Translations under genes and position numbers: made by a program
Origin: an uncultured Bacteroidaceae bacterium
GTDB taxonomy: Bacteria > Bacteroidota > Bacteroidia > Bacteroidales > Bacteroidaceae
Reading direction: 5' to 3'
Assembly: GCA_905234605.1 (NCBI GenBank)
Contig: CAJOIE010000010.1
Coordinates: forward strand, 1 to 64,000
DNA length: 64,000 bases
The notes under the pieces: model-generated
Databases searched by the model: none
Seen by the model: only the letters and a program-made list of their open reading frames with translations
What the model was told of the DNA's origin: nothing
Shown here: positions 61,862 to 64,000 of the stretch, piece after piece
Layout: each line of letters starts with the position of its first letter
Numbering within the stretch: position 1 is the stretch's first letter

Positions 61862-63042
61862 CCTACGATTTCGATGCACTCATCACCCGGCGTGGCACCG
61901 AGTGTGTGAAGTGGGACGCGTGTCCCGACAGCGAGACCATCCCCATGTGGGTGGCCGACATGGACTTTGCCACCGCACCATGTGTGCAGCGAGCCATAGC
62001 CGAGCGCGCGCAGCATGGCGCGTTTGGCTATACCTTAGTGCCCGAAAGCTTCTACCAGAGCATCATCGACTGGAACGCACGCCGCCACGGCTGGCGGCCG
62101 CAGCGTGAGTGGATGCTCTACACATCGGGTGTGGTGCCGGCCGTCTCGGCCATCATCAAGGCCATCAAGGGCGCGGGCGACACCGTGTGCACCCTCACGC
62201 CGGCCTACAACTGCTTCTTCTCGAGCATACGCAACAACGGGTGCCGCCTCGTGGAGGAGCCTCTGCGCTGGCACCCTGCCACGGGTGCCTACGATATCGA
62301 CTTCGACCACCTCGCCACGGTGCTTGCCGACGAGCGCGTGACCATATTCCTGCTGTGCAACCCCCACAACCCGTCGGGCCGCGTGTGGCGCCGCGATGAG
62401 CTCGAGCGCATAGCCGCCATCTGTGCCGAGCACGGTGTCGCGGTGCTCTCCGACGAGATACACTGCGAGTTTGTCCGTCCCGACCTGGGGCGACCCTACC
62501 TGCCTTTCGCCCCGATAGCTGCCGAGGCCGGCTGCGACTGGGTGGTGGCCAACGCGCCCAACAAGGCATTCAACACTGCTGGCTTGCAGACGGCCTACAT
62601 CGTCTGTCCCGACGCCACGCGCCGCGCCGCCATAGACCGTGCCATCAACGACAACGAGGTGTGCGACATCAACGTGTTCAGCCACGTGGCCCTGCGTGCC
62701 GCCTACACGGCCGAGGGCGAGGAGTGGCTCGACCAGCTCGTGGCATACATTTATGAGGGCTACAGCCGTTTCCGCCAGATGATGGCAGAGGCACTGCCGC
62801 AGCTCCCTGTGGCCGACCTCGAGGGCACCTACCTGCCGTGGGTCGACGTGAGCTCGGTCACCACCGCCACGAGCGCGCTGGCACAGAGCATCCGCAAGCA
62901 CCACCATGTGTGGGTCAACGGCGGCGAGATGTACGGGCAGGCCGGTTTCCTGCGCGTTAACATAGCCTGTCCGCACGCACTCATGGAGGAGGGCACACGC
63001 CGCCTCATAGCAGGACTCCGCGAAGCCATGGCCAAGGGCTGA
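61858..63042 (+). CDS. PatB/MalY-type cystathionine beta-lyase (PLP)
   Basis: 394 residues. Fold-type I aminotransferase fold: MTYDFDALITRRGTECVKWD, IPMWVADMDFATAP, the Tyr/Asn blocks LTPAYNCFFSSIRNNGCRLV and LCNPHNPSGRVWRRDEL, VLSDEIHCEFV, and PLP-lysine block ANAPNKAFNTAGLQ (about 227-240). PatB enzymes cleave C-S bonds of cystathionine or cysteine conjugates, yielding homocysteine or thiols, pyruvate and ammonia. Translation is coupled to DUF3737. Confidence 0.92.
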   Translation: MTYDFDALITRRGTECVKWDACPDSETIPMWVADMDFATAPCVQRAIAERAQHGAFGYTLVPESFYQSIIDWNARRHGWRPQREWMLYTSGVVPAVSAIIKAIKGAGDTVCTLTPAYNCFFSSIRNNGCRLVEEPLRWHPATGAYDIDFDHLATVLADERVTIFLLCNPHNPSGRVWRRDELERIAAICAEHGVAVLSDEIHCEFVRPDLGRPYLPFAPIAAEAGCDWVVANAPNKAFNTAGLQTAYIVCPDATRRAAIDRAINDNEVCDINVFSHVALRAAYTAEGEEWLDQLVAYIYEGYSRFRQMMAEALPQLPVADLEGTYLPWVDVSSVTTATSALAQSIRKHHHVWVNGGEMYGQAGFLRVNIACPHALMEEGTRRLIAGLREAMAKG

Positions 63043-63070
63043 GGCACACGCATGCACACACAGCAGCAAC

Positions 63071-63145
63071 ACCCTGCACGGTGAACGCACATCACCCTGC
63101 ACGGTCAACGGCATCACCCTGCAGGGTGATGCCGTTCACCTACAT
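63071..63145 (+). repeat. Phased ACCCTGCA array E (3 copies plus a degenerate one)
   Basis: ACCCTGCA at 63071, 63094 and 63116 (23 and 22 bp apart); a degenerate ACCTACATGCA continues the phase at 63138. The first two extend to ACCCTGCACGGT, and the third is the perfect 12-bp palindrome ACCCTGCAGGGT. It lies between the PatB-type gene and the recR promoter. Confidence 0.85.
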
Positions 63146-63208
63146 GCATGTGTGCTGCACAGCCGATGCACCCACACAGTGAAGCAACTGCAATAGCAAC
63201 CCCAAAAA

Positions 63209-63239
63209 TTGGCATCTTGGGCGAAATAGGATAACTTTG
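63209..63239 (+). promoter_or_regulatory. recR promoter, near-leaderless
   Basis: TTGG at 63209-63212, then TAACTTTG at 63232-63239, about 20 bp apart as in Bacteroidetes promoters. Only 8 nt remain to the ATG at 63248, so the leader is a few nucleotides at most. Confidence 0.65.
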
Positions 63240-63247
63240 TGCGCTTT

Positions 63248-63856
63248 ATGACGGATATACCATCACAACATTTGGAGCGTGCCGTGCGCGAGCTCTCGCG
63301 GCTGCCAGGCATCGGGCGCAAGACAGCCATGCGCCTCGCACTCCACCTGCTGCGCCGCGACCGCAAGGAGATACAGGCCTTCGCCGACAGCATAGTGGGC
63401 ATGGCCGACGGTGTGCGCTACTGCCACGTATGCCACAACATATCCGACCAGGACACGTGCCCCATCTGTGCCAACCCTGCGCGCGACCACACCACGGTGT
63501 GCGTGGTGGAGACCGTGGAGGATGTCATCGCCATCGAGGCCACCAACCAGTATCGCGGCGTCTACCATGTGCTCGGAGGAGTCATCTCGCCCATCGACGC
63601 CGTGGGCCCGCAGGACCTGGAGATACAGAGCCTCGTGGAGCGTGTGGCTGCCGAGGTGCCGCAGGAGATTATCCTTGCCCTGAGCCCGACGATGGAGGGC
63701 GACACCACGGCCTACTACATCTACCGCAAGCTGCAGCCTACGCCTGCACGCATCACCACCATAGCACGCGGCATTGCGCAAAATGACCAACTGCACTATG
63801 CCGACGAGCTGACACTGGGACGCTCCATACTCGACCGCCATCCATTCACCATTTGA
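63248..63856 (+). CDS. recR: Recombination protein RecR
   Basis: 202 residues. Acts with RecF and RecO to load RecA on gapped DNA. Order: Hh[21 protein letters not shown] (15-34), zinc finger C59, C62, C71, C74 ([17 protein letters not shown]), Toprim domain from [19 protein letters not shown] with [16 protein letters not shown], and C-terminal Walker-B-like and helix region. ATG at 63248 is used; an in-frame GTG at 63239 lies inside the promoter box. Confidence 0.96.
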   Translation: MTDIPSQHLERAVRELSRLPGIGRKTAMRLALHLLRRDRKEIQAFADSIVGMADGVRYCHVCHNISDQDTCPICANPARDHTTVCVVETVEDVIAIEATNQYRGVYHVLGGVISPIDAVGPQDLEIQSLVERVAAEVPQEIILALSPTMEGDTTAYYIYRKLQPTPARITTIARGIAQNDQLHYADELTLGRSILDRHPFTI

Positions 63857-63876
63857 CCCTTTGACCTTTTACTACC

Positions 63877-64000
63877 ATGCAGCGTCTTCTTCGCACAGCT
63901 TTCATAGCAGAGATAATCACCGAGTTGCTGCTCGTCGGCATCATGCAGTTTGCCGTGGCCGACGATGCCCTGGCAGCTCCCGACGGCAACGCCCTGACGC
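63877..64000 (+). CDS. Unidentified gene cut by the window end
   Basis: ATG at 63877, 20 bp after recR; 41 codons are visible: MQRLLRTAFIAEIITELLLV, then GIMQFAVADDALAAPDGNAL. The hydrophobic stretch (residues 8-27) suggests a membrane helix or signal anchor. It is probably co-transcribed with recR. No family can be named from this fragment. Confidence 0.5.
   Translation, partial: MQRLLRTAFIAEIITELLLVGIMQFAVADDALAAPDGNALT

Overview
This 64 kb window looks like chromosome of a GC-rich member of the Bacteroidales (Prevotella/Muribaculaceae-like; no closer placement is attempted). The basis is: a fused MurF-alanine racemase, GSCFA, DUF4286, DUF1573 and DUF2264 families; secreted proteins ending in a YN-AGQRV...GG-KK tail; promoters with the Bacteroidetes -7 box TAnnTTTG; and starts mostly without Shine-Dalgarno sequences. 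High GC creates many long antisense open frames, which were set aside. No rRNA, tRNA, CRISPR array or intact insertion sequence was seen.

Layout. 1-2000 is gene-poor: duplicated GC-rich repeat debris, a long perfect hairpin, one small helix-hairpin-helix gene and a tnpB remnant. 2035-7437 (minus) is dinB, a NUDIX hydrolase, a SWIM/SNF2 helicase, a nitroreductase and greA. 7630-8330 holds a structured leader and an unknown gene. 8608-13220 is a 1454-residue modular secreted protein and a small protein. 13474-18332 (minus) is GSCFA, murF-alr and hisS, divergent from dxs, trkA and a TonB receptor (18409-23861). 24108-30538 is an L-rhamnose locus: a divergent AraC regulator, rhaB, rhaA, a frameshifted gene relic, an MFS transporter and rhaD, followed by an esterase. 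31595-33294 is a small secreted dockerin, a cohesin-like secreted protein and a second small protein. 33509-37460 (minus) is a TPR protein, glnS and ribE. 37724-41547 holds an acetolactate synthase, MscS, a PHP hydrolase and a membrane protein. 41501-51974 (minus) is one long co-directional run: hisH, hisA, hisF, hisIE, an FtsE-like ATPase, lysC, lysA, a glycosyltransferase, DedA and a KefB-type antiporter. 52163-55092 (minus) is GH84, ruvC and DUF4286. 55316-64000 (plus) is DUF1573, two tandem DUF2264 proteins, a metallophosphoesterase, MATE, DUF3737, a PatB-type lyase, recR and a truncated gene.

Most notable signals. (1) Five intergenic arrays of an 8-bp core ACC(C/A)TGCA repeated every 22-23 bp with unrelated filler (7486, 23892, 37536, 50495, 63071), which no gene explains. 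(2) Two loci where a secreted protein with the same C-terminal domain and tail is followed, across a similar AT-rich spacer, by a YIAP-type small protein. (3) An adjacent dockerin and cohesin-like pair. (4) A hairpin RNA starting right at a predicted promoter (7648-7710). (5) Several promoters so close to the start codon that the mRNAs should be leaderless.
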